DNA of 64,000 bases from Oscillospiraceae bacterium (GCA_021200565.1 JAJQGJ010000011.1:1-64000), one strand, 5' to 3'; shown: positions 41,249 to 50,807, counted from the stretch's first letter. Translations and numbers: made by a program. The notes: a model not told the origin generated them from the letters alone.

Positions 41249-43492
41249 TCAGAGGGTATACTGGTTCGGGTCTTCAAGATCTTTTGCGAATGGTCCTGCT
41301 GCCGGAAGAGTTTTTGTGCGGTACTTCGAGAGCTCCTTGGCTTTTTCTTCGGAGACGATAACCGCAGATTCAACATAGCTTCCTTTTGCTTTGAGAACCA
41401 TTGCCTGAACGCCGATGGTGTTCTTGGTGGTCTTCGGAAGAATCATTCCGGTATTGAAAAGTATTGCTCTTCCGTTGGTGGAACGGAGCATAACATCCGC
41501 ACCATCTCCGATGTCAAGAATTTCAACAAGCTCTTCCTTGTCGGAATAAGCATTCTGGAGCATCTTTCTGTTAGTCTTAGTCTGATAGGATTCAAGCGGC
41601 ACCTTTGCAACCTTGCCATTTTTATAGACAAACATGAGGCATCCGCTGTAATCCTGGGTCACAGCCATTCTTGTGACAGTCTCGCCCTCCGAGAATTTTA
41701 GAGTAACGGGAATGAAGTCGCCGAGTAGGCTCGCTTTAGAATCGCCAAATTGCGCAAGCTTCGCCTTATAGACGTTATGCATATTAGTGAAGAAGAGAAG
41801 CTCAGCAGAATTGGTTGTATCGAACTCCTGCATCATGACGTCATTCTCTTTTACCTTCTGCTCGCCGGACATCCTGAGCGACTGAGGCGTAATCTTCTTG
41901 AAGTATCCTTCACGTGTCAGGAACACCCTGCAGGGGTAATCCGCAACAGTTTTTTCTTCCTTTGGAAGCGGCTCGTCGGCGACATAGATAATCTCAGTTC
42001 TTCTCGGCTGACCGTACTTTTCGGCGACCTTCTTCAGCTCATCGATTATGATAAGCTTTATTTTTCTTTCAGAGCCCAGAATTCCGTTCAGCTCGTCAAT
42101 TTCAGCTTTCAGCTGTTCAACGTCAGCCAAGCGGTTCAGGATAAATTCCCGGTTTAAGTGCCTCAGCTTGATTTCAGCAACATATTCCGCCTGAATCTCA
42201 TCAATAGAGAATCCGATCATGAGGTTCGGAACAACATCCGACTCCTCCTCAGTTTCCCTTACAATCTTTATAGCCTTGTCGATGTCAAGAAGTATCTTTT
42301 CAAGACCTTCAAGGAGATGAAGCCTTTCCTGCTTCTTCTTGAGGTCAAAAGCAGTTCTTCTCTTGACGCAGCCTACACGGAACTTAATCCATTCTCTTAT
42401 GATGTCGTTGACGCCTAAGACCTTCGGATAGCCGTTGACCAGGATGTTGAAGTTCGCCGAATAGTTGTCCTGCAAAGGCGTTTTCTGATATAGCTTCTTC
42501 ATGAGAAGATCCGGGTCAGTTCCACGCTTGACGTCGATTGCAATCTTCAAGCCATCGAGGTCGGTTTCATCTCTGACATAAGCAATCTCCTTCATGCCGT
42601 TTTTGGCAAGGTCGATTACTTTCTCGATGATAGCTTCAACCGTCGTTGTTGGCGGAATCTCGGTTATCTCGATGCAGCCGGCTTCTTTGTCAAAGGTATA
42701 CTTGGCTCTTATCTTGACCGAGCCACGCCCGGTGTCGAAGATCTGTCTGAGCTTCTCCGGCTCGTTTATCATATATCCGCCGCCGGGGAAGTCGGGACCC
42801 TTCATAACTTCGAGCGCATCATAATCTGGATCCCTGATTATGTTGATAGTAGCCTCGCAGAGCTCTCTTAAGTTGAACGGACAGACAGAGCTCGCCATCG
42901 AAACGCCGATACCGACGTTTGAATTTACTAAGATAGAGGGGAATGTGACCGGCAGAAGCTCCGGCTCAAGCATCGTGTTGTCATAGTTCGGAACGAAGTT
43001 GACGGTGTCCTTGTCAATATCTCCGAAAAGCTCGTTGCAGATGGGATCCAGCTTCGCTTCTGTGTAACGTGAAGCGGCATAAGCCATGTCGCTCGAATAC
43101 GCCTTACCGAAGTTGCCTTTCGAATCTATATATGGGTGCAGAAGCGCCTCGTTGCCTCTGGCAAGTCTGACCATTGTCTCGTAAATAGCCTGGTCGCCGT
43201 GAGGATTAAGCTTCATCGTCTGACCGACAATGTTCGCAGATTTCGTCCTCGGACCAGTCAGAAGCCCCATTTTGTACATCGTGTAGAGAAGTTTTCTGTG
43301 AGAGGGCTTGAAGCCGTCAATTTCCGGGAAAGCTCTCGAAACGATGACGCTCATCGCATAGGGCATGTAGTTCTTTTCAAGCGTGACGGTTATAGGCTCG
43401 TCAACGACAGTTCCGGCACCGGCAATATAGGCGTCGTGCTGCCGCTCGGTCAGCTTGACCGGCTTGTCCGCCGGCTTTTTCTTTTTCGGCAT
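41249..43492 (-). CDS. parC: Type IIA topoisomerase subunit A (ParC/GyrA-like)
   Basis: 747 residues. The breakage-reunion domain is intact: MPYAMSVIVSRAFPEIDGFKPSHRK and the catalytic YAASRYTEAKL (Tyr143). The C-terminal half has a beta-pinwheel pattern but no clear GyrA box, favouring a decatenating role. In the quinolone-determining segment HGDQAIYETMVR, Gln101 replaces the usual Ser. It lies 12 bases after the B subunit gene in the same operon, as parE-parC in Firmicutes. Overall divergence from gyrase is high, so the ParC label is by context. Confidence 0.85.
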   Translation of the reverse strand: MPKKKKPADKPVKLTERQHDAYIAGAGTVVDEPITVTLEKNYMPYAMSVIVSRAFPEIDGFKPSHRKLLYTMYKMGLLTGPRTKSANIVGQTMKLNPHGDQAIYETMVRLARGNEALLHPYIDSKGNFGKAYSSDMAYAASRYTEAKLDPICNELFGDIDKDTVNFVPNYDNTMLEPELLPVTFPSILVNSNVGIGVSMASSVCPFNLRELCEATINIIRDPDYDALEVMKGPDFPGGGYMINEPEKLRQIFDTGRGSVKIRAKYTFDKEAGCIEITEIPPTTTVEAIIEKVIDLAKNGMKEIAYVRDETDLDGLKIAIDVKRGTDPDLLMKKLYQKTPLQDNYSANFNILVNGYPKVLGVNDIIREWIKFRVGCVKRRTAFDLKKKQERLHLLEGLEKILLDIDKAIKIVRETEEESDVVPNLMIGFSIDEIQAEYVAEIKLRHLNREFILNRLADVEQLKAEIDELNGILGSERKIKLIIIDELKKVAEKYGQPRRTEIIYVADEPLPKEEKTVADYPCRVFLTREGYFKKITPQSLRMSGEQKVKENDVMMQEFDTTNSAELLFFTNMHNVYKAKLAQFGDSKASLLGDFIPVTLKFSEGETVTRMAVTQDYSGCLMFVYKNGKVAKVPLESYQTKTNRKMLQNAYSDKEELVEILDIGDGADVMLRSTNGRAILFNTGMILPKTTKNTIGVQAMVLKAKGSYVESAVIVSEEKAKELSKYRTKTLPAAGPFAKDLEDPNQYTL

Positions 43493-43504
43493 ATTTTCAC
43501 CCCT

Positions 43505-45484
43505 TTAGCTGATGTCCGCCATCTCGAGATAGTCGTGACCATTGTTGTTGATGAACTCTTTTCTTGCAGGCAGGTTGTCGCCCAAAAGCATGTCAAACAT
43601 AAACTTTGTATGCTCAGCTTCGTCAGGCGAAACCTGAATAAGCCGCCTTGTTTCCGGATTCATAGTCGTCAGCGACATCATGTCCGGTTCGTTTTCACCA
43701 AGTCCTTTCGAGCGCTGGATGGTGAATTTCTTGTCGCCTATCATGTTCATGATTTCCGTTCTCTCGCTCTCGTCATAGGCGAAATAGGTTCTGTCTTTCG
43801 TGTTGATTTCATAAAGCGGAGACTCCGCAATGAAGACATAGCCTTTCTCGATGAGGGTAGGGCAGAGGGTATAGATCATTGTAAGAACAAGCGTCCTTAT
43901 CTGGAAGCCGTCATAGTCGGCATCGGTGCATATTATAACCTTATTCCACCGGAGATTATTTATGTTGAACGACGAAAGCTCCTTATTCTTTGCACTCTTT
44001 ATCTCAACGCCGCAGCCTAAAACTTTCATGAGGTCGGTTATAATCTCGCTCTCGAAAATCTTGTTGTAGCTGGCTTTGAGGCAATTAAGAATTTTGCCTC
44101 GGATTGGTATAACAGCCTGAAACTCCGCATTTCTTGCGAGCTTTACAGAGCCCAATGCCGAATCGCCCTCAACGATGTAGAGCTCACGCTTCGAAATGTC
44201 CTTGGTTCTGCAATCGACAAACTTCTTGACCATGTTCGCCATGTCAAGCTTTTCGGCGTAGAGCTTTTTCGTGTTGATTCTCGTCTTCTCTGCGCTCTCA
44301 CGGGAACGCTTGTTGATAAGGATCTGATCGCATATCTTCCCGGCATCGTCCGGCTTCTCGATGAAGTAAACCTCAAGCTGATGCTTTAAAAACGCAACAG
44401 CCGCATCGTAGATAAATCGGTTGTTGATAGCTTTCTTGGTCTGGTTCTCATATGAAGTCTGAGTCGAAAACGAGCTCGAAACCATAACAAGGCAGTCCTC
44501 AATGTCGGTGAACTGGATCTTCGCTTCGTTCTTGAGGTATTTGTTGTTTGCTTTAAGATAGCTGTCGATGTATGAGGTGAAAGCCTGTCTGACAGCCTTC
44601 TCGGTCGAACCGCCATATTCAAGAAAGCTCGAATTGTGGAAGTATTCAGCCTGTTTTATCGTTTTCGAAAAAGCGAAAGCAAAGTTATATTTAACCTTGT
44701 ATTCGTTCATGTCCTCTCTGTCCTTGCCCTTTCGCTCAGCGGTCCAGAGCTGCGGTTGCGTGAGAGCCTCATCCCCGACAATCTCGGCGACGTAGTCAAG
44801 GATTCCGTTTTCATAGAGATATTCTTCCTGAGTGAAGCCTCCGTCCTCATCCTGATACCGAAGTACAAAGGTGATACCCGGGTTGACAATAGACTGCTTC
44901 TTGAGAACGTCGGTGAAATACTCTTTTTCGATGGCAATGTCGGTGAAGACATCAAGGTCTGGCTTCCAACGGGTCTTTGTGCCGGTTTTGCGGGTAGAGA
45001 CCATTTCTTTTTTCAGCCCACCGATATTTTCGCCCTTTTCAAAGTGCAGATTATATCTGTAGCCGTCCCTCAGGACCTCGACATCCATATATTCGGAAGA
45101 ATACTGCGTGGCGCAGGCTCCCAAGCCATTAAGACCCAAAGAATATTCATAATTTTCGCCGGAGACGTTGTCATACTTTCCACCGGCATAAAGCTCGCAA
45201 TAGACAAGCTCCCAGTTGTAGCGGTTCTCGCTCTTGTTGAAGTCAACCGGGCAGCCTCTGCCCATGTCCTCAACCTCAATCGAGAAGTCGTTATACCTGG
45301 TGACGATAATCTTCGAGCCATAGCCCTCTCTCGCTTCGTCTATCGAGTTCGAAATAATTTCAAAAACAGAGTGCTTGCACCCCTCCAGCCCATCCGAGCC
45401 GAAGATGACAGCGGGTCTTTTCCTGACTCTGTCCGCTCCCTTCAGAGAGCGAATCGCTTCATTTCCGTAATCCTTCTTAGGCAT
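43505..45484 (-). CDS. parE: Type IIA topoisomerase subunit B (ParE/GyrB-like)
   Basis: ATG 45484 follows GCGGAGGGA; the longer track ORF runs into the promoter. The 659-residue product has the GHKL ATPase motifs (FEIISNSIDEA, EDMGRGCPVDF, LGLNGLGACATQYSS) and the TOPRIM domain (YIVEGDSALGSVK, CTDADYDGFQIRTL). Variations such as EGDSALGS for the common EGDSAGGS and DADYDGFQ for DADVDGAH mark it as a divergent clade. Together with the ParC-like partner it should relax or decatenate DNA. A standard gyrase is expected elsewhere in the genome. Confidence 0.88.
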   Translation of the reverse strand: MPKKDYGNEAIRSLKGADRVRKRPAVIFGSDGLEGCKHSVFEIISNSIDEAREGYGSKIIVTRYNDFSIEVEDMGRGCPVDFNKSENRYNWELVYCELYAGGKYDNVSGENYEYSLGLNGLGACATQYSSEYMDVEVLRDGYRYNLHFEKGENIGGLKKEMVSTRKTGTKTRWKPDLDVFTDIAIEKEYFTDVLKKQSIVNPGITFVLRYQDEDGGFTQEEYLYENGILDYVAEIVGDEALTQPQLWTAERKGKDREDMNEYKVKYNFAFAFSKTIKQAEYFHNSSFLEYGGSTEKAVRQAFTSYIDSYLKANNKYLKNEAKIQFTDIEDCLVMVSSSFSTQTSYENQTKKAINNRFIYDAAVAFLKHQLEVYFIEKPDDAGKICDQILINKRSRESAEKTRINTKKLYAEKLDMANMVKKFVDCRTKDISKRELYIVEGDSALGSVKLARNAEFQAVIPIRGKILNCLKASYNKIFESEIITDLMKVLGCGVEIKSAKNKELSSFNINNLRWNKVIICTDADYDGFQIRTLVLTMIYTLCPTLIEKGYVFIAESPLYEINTKDRTYFAYDESERTEIMNMIGDKKFTIQRSKGLGENEPDMMSLTTMNPETRRLIQVSPDEAEHTKFMFDMLLGDNLPARKEFINNNGHDYLEMADIS

Positions 45485-45539
45485 TATATCCCTCCGCAAA
45501 TCTTGCGTGAAATTCACATATTGAGCACAATATATAGAT

Positions 45540-45568
45540 ATTATAGCACAACGAATTTTAAAGTGCAA
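45540..45568 (-). promoter_or_regulatory. Promoter of parE-parC
   Basis: Minus-strand TTGCAC (45568-45563), 17 bases, TATAAT (45545-45540). Confidence 0.8.
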
Positions 45569-45606
45569 TAGTTAGTTTAGTGGCTAGTAGGAAGTGAGGG
45601 AGAATG

Positions 45607-45695
45607 AAAAAGGCTCCCCTGTCAAGGGGAGCTGTCACAAAGCGACTGAGGGGTGTGCGAGCCCATAGGGCGAGCACGTCGCCGCAAAGTGGCGA
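45607..45695 (+). repeat. Dispersed palindromic element
   Basis: AAAAAGGCTCCCCTGTCAAGG start, then GGGGAGCTGTCACAAAGCGAC and TGAGGGGTGTGCGAGCCC. It directly abuts the 42-bp tandem array. Confidence 0.88.
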
Positions 45696-45702
45696 CAAGT
45701 AG

Positions 45703-45806
45703 GGGCGGATATTATCCGCCCGCTGTTTCTTGCCGATAGTTTTCGGGCGGATATTATCCGCCCGCTGTTTCTTGCCAATGGTTTTCGGGCGGATAATATC
45801 CGCCCC
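45703..45806. repeat. 42-bp tandem repeat with palindromic core, 2.5 copies
   Basis: Units begin at 45703, 45745 and 45787, exactly 42 bp apart. Each opens with the near-perfect palindrome GGGCGGATATTATCCGCCC, followed by CGCTGTTTCTTGCC and a GTTTTC link. The third unit has only the palindrome. It ends next to the stop of the anti-sigma-like gene and could act as its terminator region. Confidence 0.92.
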
Positions 45807-45810
45807 TACA

Positions 45811-47760
45811 TCAGCCTGTGATCACAATCTTCGTCAGCACCCCATATTCCACCGTCAGCGTCACCGTTCCGTAATCGCTCTTGATGGTGATAACGCAGTC
45901 ATCAGCCAGGTTCTGACCTGATACAGCTGTTGATGAGGTGGAAAGCTTCTCTTTGACCGTGGCAAGACTATCTCCGACTGAAATGCCTCTGAACTGGATG
46001 CCAAGCGGGCAGCCGGAGCTTGTAATCTCAATCTCCGTTACTCCGCCCGTGAACGGCGTGTCAGAGGAGAAGGTGAGGTGCCCTCCGACAAACATCGCAG
46101 TGGATGTGCCGTCGCCGATAGCCTCTCCGGTCATGGAGTTCTCATAAAGCACTCCCAGCCTCTCAGCGGTTGCACTGTCGTTCATGGAGATGGTTTCTCC
46201 GGCGGCAGTCAGGCTGAAGTAGCTCGTCGAGGAGCCGGCATTGATGCTCAGGGTCGACTTAGCCTCGCTTGTCGTCTCCTCTTCAGCTGTGTCCTCGGTT
46301 GAAGTCACCGAGGCGAACACGCTGTATGATGCAAGACCCATGCTGTACTGAGAAATCTTTTCAAGGTCGGCAAGGTTGTATCCCTCGCCGGTCACTTTTC
46401 GCCTGATGTATCTCGTCAGCTCTCTTGCAGACGCCTTGTGGACGTATATTGCCGGGTTGTTGGCGGTAGTGGTGTAGTACTCTCTCTCACTGTCAAGGAT
46501 TCCCATGTCGGTGCTTCCGGGGTTGACATTTTCATAAACCCTGTGGTAGGCGATGTCGACGCCGTTGAGAGTATATGCATCATAGATGAGCTCGTCAACA
46601 ACCGTTATGCAGCCGTTCTCACCGAGCATGAGCGACACGATGAGGTCATCTCCTGTCTCATAGGTCGGCATGCCTTCAATCTGGTAATCATCGGTTCCTC
46701 TGATCCAGACATAGATGTCGATGTCGCAGGAAACAGCGCCAAGGTAGTCGTAGCTGATATTCGCACTGTAGAGAGTGTAGCCGCCGGATGTCGGTGCCGG
46801 AACGCCCGAAGCGCCAGGAGTGCCGGTTATCGTAATCCACACGAGGCTTACGCCTATCGTCTCAGATTCGTCTCCCATCTGGTTGTAGAGAACGTCGTAG
46901 AAGTTCGAAGCTGTTCCGTAATCAGTTGTGATTGAGGGAAGTGAGCTTGATGAATAGGAGGAAGTGGAAGAAGTGGAGGTATCCTCAACCGGAGACTCAG
47001 TTTCGGCGCTTTCAACCGGTATTTCTATATTCAGTCCGCTCTCGCCGCTCTCAACCGATTCGTCGTTTTCTTCCTCATATTCCGTTTCAGATTCCGCCGC
47101 TCCATAGTCGTTAGGACCTGCATCAAGTGACAGTGCCGAGAAGCTCGTGTAGATGCTTGCAGTGTTGGAGGCGCTGGTGTTGCTTCCGCCAAGGACATAA
47201 TCCTCTGTGTTGTAATCTCCGTCGTAGTCGCTGGGAGAGGAGCTGCTTGCGGGATTTGCCGTGAGTATTGCATCCGAATCTTCGACAGGAGCCTCGTCCT
47301 CAGCATCAAATTCGCTTTCGACAATAGCATCCTCTTCTTCTGTGACCTCCAATTCGTCATCCCACAGCTCGCCGAACTCGCCTTCCTCAACCGGATCCTC
47401 TTCGGTGGTTTCAAGCTCTTCCGATTCGTCTATGGACATGGTGTCATACGACTCCTCAGAAGTTGCAGAATCTGAGCTTCTTGCCGTTGTCGAGAACACG
47501 CTCGACATGATGGACGCACCGCCGACAATCGACACAGCAGCGACCAGGCATGCCGCAATCGCAACATAGCGGTAAATCTTCATCTGCTTGTAGATTTTGC
47601 CCGATTTCGTCTCCTGAATCTCAGGAGCATTTTCCTCTTCGGTGTCCGAAGCCTTGTCAAGACCAGCTTCGGCTATACACTGTTCCTTGAGCTTAGCCTT
47701 AAAATCATCGCTGAGAGTAAGGCGGCTTAATTCACTTTTGTAGTCTTCAGATAATTTCAT
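45811..47760 (-). CDS. Anti-sigma-type membrane protein with acidic extracytoplasmic domain
   Basis: ATG 47760 is used (the track starts 3 codons earlier at TTG). The 649-residue product has a cytoplasmic N-terminus (MKLSEDYKSELSRLTLSDDFKAKLKEQ), one membrane helix near residues 65-85, then about 200 residues rich in Glu, Asp and Ser, and a folded-looking C-terminal region with two similar beta-rich parts. It overlaps the ECF sigma gene by 14 bases, the usual position for an anti-sigma factor, and the short N-terminus would hold the sigma factor. There is no zinc-binding anti-sigma motif. The inducing signal is unknown. Confidence 0.7.
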   Translation of the reverse strand: MKLSEDYKSELSRLTLSDDFKAKLKEQCIAEAGLDKASDTEEENAPEIQETKSGKIYKQMKIYRYVAIAACLVAAVSIVGGASIMSSVFSTTARSSDSATSEESYDTMSIDESEELETTEEDPVEEGEFGELWDDELEVTEEEDAIVESEFDAEDEAPVEDSDAILTANPASSSSPSDYDGDYNTEDYVLGGSNTSASNTASIYTSFSALSLDAGPNDYGAAESETEYEEENDESVESGESGLNIEIPVESAETESPVEDTSTSSTSSYSSSSLPSITTDYGTASNFYDVLYNQMGDESETIGVSLVWITITGTPGASGVPAPTSGGYTLYSANISYDYLGAVSCDIDIYVWIRGTDDYQIEGMPTYETGDDLIVSLMLGENGCITVVDELIYDAYTLNGVDIAYHRVYENVNPGSTDMGILDSEREYYTTTANNPAIYVHKASARELTRYIRRKVTGEGYNLADLEKISQYSMGLASYSVFASVTSTEDTAEEETTSEAKSTLSINAGSSTSYFSLTAAGETISMNDSATAERLGVLYENSMTGEAIGDGTSTAMFVGGHLTFSSDTPFTGGVTEIEITSSGCPLGIQFRGISVGDSLATVKEKLSTSSTAVSGQNLADDCVITIKSDYGTVTLTVEYGVLTKIVITG

Positions 47761-48247
47761 CTTCGCCAAACTCTCCTTTCAGCATTTCGCCAAGTTTTTT
47801 TCTTCCACGCATGAGAAGAGAAAGCACCGTGTTCTGGTTGGTACCTGTTATCTCTGCAATCTCTTTGGTGGGGTAGCCTTCAAAGTAGTAGAGGTAGATA
47901 GCGGTCCGGTGTTTTTCCGGAAGCTCTCTCACTGCGCTCAGAACCGAACCCTCATGAGCATATTCGTCTGTCACGGGAATAGTCTCCGACAGTTCAACGC
48001 TCGGATGAGTGTAGGCTTTTCTGTTGTAGTTTTTGCACATATTGATTGTTACCCTAAGAATCCATGCCTTTTCATGCTCCTCCGATTCAAAATCGGGGAG
48101 TGAGCGGCATAGCTTCAGAAATACCTCCTGTGTGATGTCTTCGGCATAGTGGGTGTCAGCAAGCGCATGAAACGCCGTCCGATATACCATATCCGAATAT
48201 TTATCGACCACGGAAGCTATGTAGACATTTACATCCTTCTTAGCCAT
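47747..48247 (-). CDS. ECF-family RNA polymerase sigma factor
   Basis: 166 residues from ATG 48247 (MAKKDVNVYIAS); earlier ATGs in frame are possible because the ribosome site here is only an A-rich AAAAAAAG. Region 2 is YSDMVYRTAFHALADTHYAEDITQEVFLKL with the core-binding and -10 recognition helices; region 4 is LPEKHRTAIYLYYFEGYPTKEIAEITGTNQNTVLSLL, a helix-turn-helix for the -35 element. It is paired with a membrane anti-sigma-type gene, suggesting response to an envelope signal. No promoter with an ECF AAC motif was identified upstream. Confidence 0.92.
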   Translation of the reverse strand: MAKKDVNVYIASVVDKYSDMVYRTAFHALADTHYAEDITQEVFLKLCRSLPDFESEEHEKAWILRVTINMCKNYNRKAYTHPSVELSETIPVTDEYAHEGSVLSAVRELPEKHRTAIYLYYFEGYPTKEIAEITGTNQNTVLSLLMRGRKKLGEMLKGEFGEDEII

Positions 48248-48550
48248 GATCTTTTTTTCTGATACCGCATCTGGAAAGCTTAAGCAGCAAATTCCTCTGC
48301 GGCAAGAACTCCTTTCATATATGTGATCGCACTCTCGAATCATGTTTTCAATACTAATACACATCAGAGTGGCGGATTATTGCATCCATACAAAATATTT
48401 TATCAGAAATTTTCGAAATGTAAACCCATTTTCTTCGAATAGCCGAGATTTTTTTCTTATCTGACATAAAAATTTTGCAAAAAACAGTCCAAAAGAGTGC
48501 TTATTTCGAGCTTTTTTTCGAAAATTAGTACTTTTTTCGTCTTATATGTA

Positions 48551-48580
48551 TTGACAAAAAACAAAAAATATGAGATGATA
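48551..48580 (+). promoter_or_regulatory. Probable promoter of the ArgC-like gene
   Basis: A perfect -35 TTGACA (48551-48556) is followed after 17-18 bases by a weak -10 (GATGAT/ATGATA). The preceding 48248-48550 is very AT-rich with T-runs and no gene was seen there. Confidence 0.55.
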
Positions 48581-48615
48581 TCTGTGTGCAACTCTAAATC
48601 AAGGAAGTGTAAACC

Positions 48616-49566
48616 TTGGACCAAAAGAAAGTTTTAATCGATGGGCACTATGGTGCCGTGAGTCTTAATATAGGTGCAATGCTGAGCGGCAGGGAAGACC
48701 TTGAGGTCATCCATCTCGAGGACAGAACCAGGTTCACCGAGGAGCAAAGGCTCAATCTTCTCAACACTGCAGACATTGTGATTCTCTGCCAGTCCACAAA
48801 GACTGTGGCAGAAACGATGCCTCTGATTTCAAATCCAGACACCAAGGTGCTTGACACGTCAAACGCCTACAGGATGTCGCCTCAGTGGGCATATGGTCTG
48901 CCGGAGCTTTCCCAGGAGCACAGAAGAAAGATAGCTCAGTCAAGATATGTAGCACTTCCTAACCCTCTTGCAACCGGTGCAGCTCTTCTTGTGATGCCGC
49001 TTCTCAAAGCGAAAGTCATGCCGCCATACCATACTCTGATGATAAATTCCGTCACCGGCTACACCAATGGCGGTTCGAATATGATTTCCATGTACGAGAG
49101 TTCAACCCGTCCGTACGGTTTCTCGTCGGCAAGACTCTATGCGCTTGAGCAGACGATGATGCTCCAGAAAGAGCTGATGCACGCCTGTGGGCTTTCCTAC
49201 AAGCCGGCAATAAGCCCGATTATAGACGACTACCCGAGCGGTGCGCTGATAACCGTTCCGCTGCACTTGAGAGCACTCGCAAAGCGCCTCCATTCCCGCC
49301 AGGTATGGGACTACATGGCAAGAGCCTACGAGCACGAGCCACTTATTGACGTCATGGACTTCGAGAGTTCCATCAATGACCTTGACGGCTTCCTTGAAGC
49401 GAACGGCATGGCGGGCTCAAACAAGCTGCAGATATTTGTCTTCGGCGACAACGACATCTGCCTTTTGGCTGCACGCTATGACAATCTCGGCAAAGGCGGA
49501 GCCGGAGCGGCAGCCCAGTGCATGAATCTGATGCTCGGACTCGATGAATTAACAGGAGTACTATAA
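48616..49566 (+). CDS. ArgC-like protein lacking the catalytic cysteine
   Basis: A TTG start after AAGGAAG. The 316-residue product aligns by pattern with the short form of N-acetyl-gamma-glutamyl-phosphate reductase: VLIDGHYGAVSLNI, VLDTSNAYRMSPQWAYGLPEL and the C-terminal AAQCMNLMLGLDE. The invariant active-site segment NPGCYPTG is replaced by LPNPLATG, placing Pro117 where the nucleophilic Cys should be, and the nucleotide-binding glycines are altered. It is unlikely to reduce acyl phosphates. It has no other arginine genes nearby and is followed 5 bases later by hflX. It could be a binding protein or an enzyme with a new reaction. Confidence 0.8.
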   Translation: MDQKKVLIDGHYGAVSLNIGAMLSGREDLEVIHLEDRTRFTEEQRLNLLNTADIVILCQSTKTVAETMPLISNPDTKVLDTSNAYRMSPQWAYGLPELSQEHRRKIAQSRYVALPNPLATGAALLVMPLLKAKVMPPYHTLMINSVTGYTNGGSNMISMYESSTRPYGFSSARLYALEQTMMLQKELMHACGLSYKPAISPIIDDYPSGALITVPLHLRALAKRLHSRQVWDYMARAYEHEPLIDVMDFESSINDLDGFLEANGMAGSNKLQIFVFGDNDICLLAARYDNLGKGGAGAAAQCMNLMLGLDELTGVL

Positions 49567-49571
49567 TATAG

Positions 49572-50807
49572 ATGATAGAAAACACACAGGAAAAACCAAG
49601 AGTAATTTTAGTGTCGGTTGACACCGGCGAATTCGACGCAGAGCGCAGCATGGAAGAGCTCTGCGCTCTTTGCGATACAGCGGGAGCAGAGGTTGTAGCC
49701 ACCGTCATCCAGAAAAGACCGTCTGTTGAGGGCGCAACCTGCATAGGCTCAGGAAGACTTTCGGAGCTTGCGGAGCAATGTGAATCCCTTGAAATTGACC
49801 AGCTCATCTTTGACAGAGAACTCACTGCCACCCAGATAAGAAATATCGAGGACGCAACCGACACATTTACAATAGACCGTACAATGCTCATCTTAGACAT
49901 ATTTGCTCAGCGTGCCACAACCCGTGAGGGCAAACTTCAGGTTGAGCTGGCGCAGAATAAATATCGCCTCACAAGGCTTGCTGGAATGGGTGTGAAGCTC
50001 TCTCGCCTTGGAGGAGGAATCGGCACACGTGGACCCGGCGAAACCAAGCTTGAGACCGATCGCCGCCATATCCGTTCAAGAATCACGCAGCTCGAAAAGG
50101 ACCTCAAGGAAGTCGAACAGCGCAGGGACATAACCCGCAAACGCCGCAAAAAGGATGGAGTTCTGACTGCCGCCATCGTCGGCTACACAAATGCCGGAAA
50201 ATCGACGCTTTTAAATGCCTTGACCGACGCCGGAGTTCTTTCGGAGGACAAGCTTTTTGCAACTCTCGAAACAACCTCCCGTGCAATTCTTCTCCCCGAC
50301 GGCAGAAGTGTGACCCTGATCGACACAGTTGGTTTGATTTCAAGGCTTCCTCACCAGCTCGTCGAGGCTTTCAAGTCGACTCTCGAGGAAGCTGCCAGTG
50401 CAGATCTTCTCATCCACCTTATAGACGCTTCAAGCGAATACTATGAGGAGGAAAAGCGTGTCACCGAAGAGCTTCTCCATGACTTAGGCTGTGACGGAAT
50501 CCCGACCCTGACGGTTCTCAATAAGTGCGACCTCGTCCCTGAAATAACCGTCCAGGACAGCTCAATAGTCTGCATATCTGCAAAGAATTCAACCGGTCTT
50601 GACTCGCTCTTAGACGGAATTGCAAAAGCTCTCCCGGAAACAGCAAAGCGGATGACAATACTTCTCCCATACACCGAAGCCGGACTTCTTTCAGAGATAA
50701 GAAAAGACGGAACGGTCTATTCGGAAGAGTACACTCCCGACGGAATCAAAGCCGATGTGCTGGTGGACATAAAGCTATGCAGTAATGTAGAAAAGTATAG
50801 GCAATAA
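49572..50807 (+). CDS. hflX: Ribosome-associated GTPase HflX
   Basis: 411 residues with the HflX N-terminal domain (ATCIGSGRLSEL, LIFDRELTATQIRNIE), the glycine-rich linker GGGIGTRGPGETKLE, and a GTPase domain (G1 GYTNAGKST, G3 DTVG, G4 NKCD). HflX splits stalled or hibernating 70S ribosomes under stress. The start codon overlaps the end of the ArgC-like operon region by spacing of 5 bases, so they are co-transcribed. All motifs are intact. The gene ends in a repeat-derived terminator. Confidence 0.96.
   Translation: MIENTQEKPRVILVSVDTGEFDAERSMEELCALCDTAGAEVVATVIQKRPSVEGATCIGSGRLSELAEQCESLEIDQLIFDRELTATQIRNIEDATDTFTIDRTMLILDIFAQRATTREGKLQVELAQNKYRLTRLAGMGVKLSRLGGGIGTRGPGETKLETDRRHIRSRITQLEKDLKEVEQRRDITRKRRKKDGVLTAAIVGYTNAGKSTLLNALTDAGVLSEDKLFATLETTSRAILLPDGRSVTLIDTVGLISRLPHQLVEAFKSTLEEAASADLLIHLIDASSEYYEEEKRVTEELLHDLGCDGIPTLTVLNKCDLVPEITVQDSSIVCISAKNSTGLDSLLDGIAKALPETAKRMTILLPYTEAGLLSEIRKDGTVYSEEYTPDGIKADVLVDIKLCSNVEKYRQ

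Noticed and set aside
45703-45806. CRISPR-like array
   Set aside because: Repeat intervals are identical in sequence, not unique spacers, and no cas genes are present.
47031-47414. 127-codon alternative-frame ORF inside the anti-sigma-type gene
   Set aside because: It arises from the Glu/Asp/Ser-rich low-complexity segment read in another frame.
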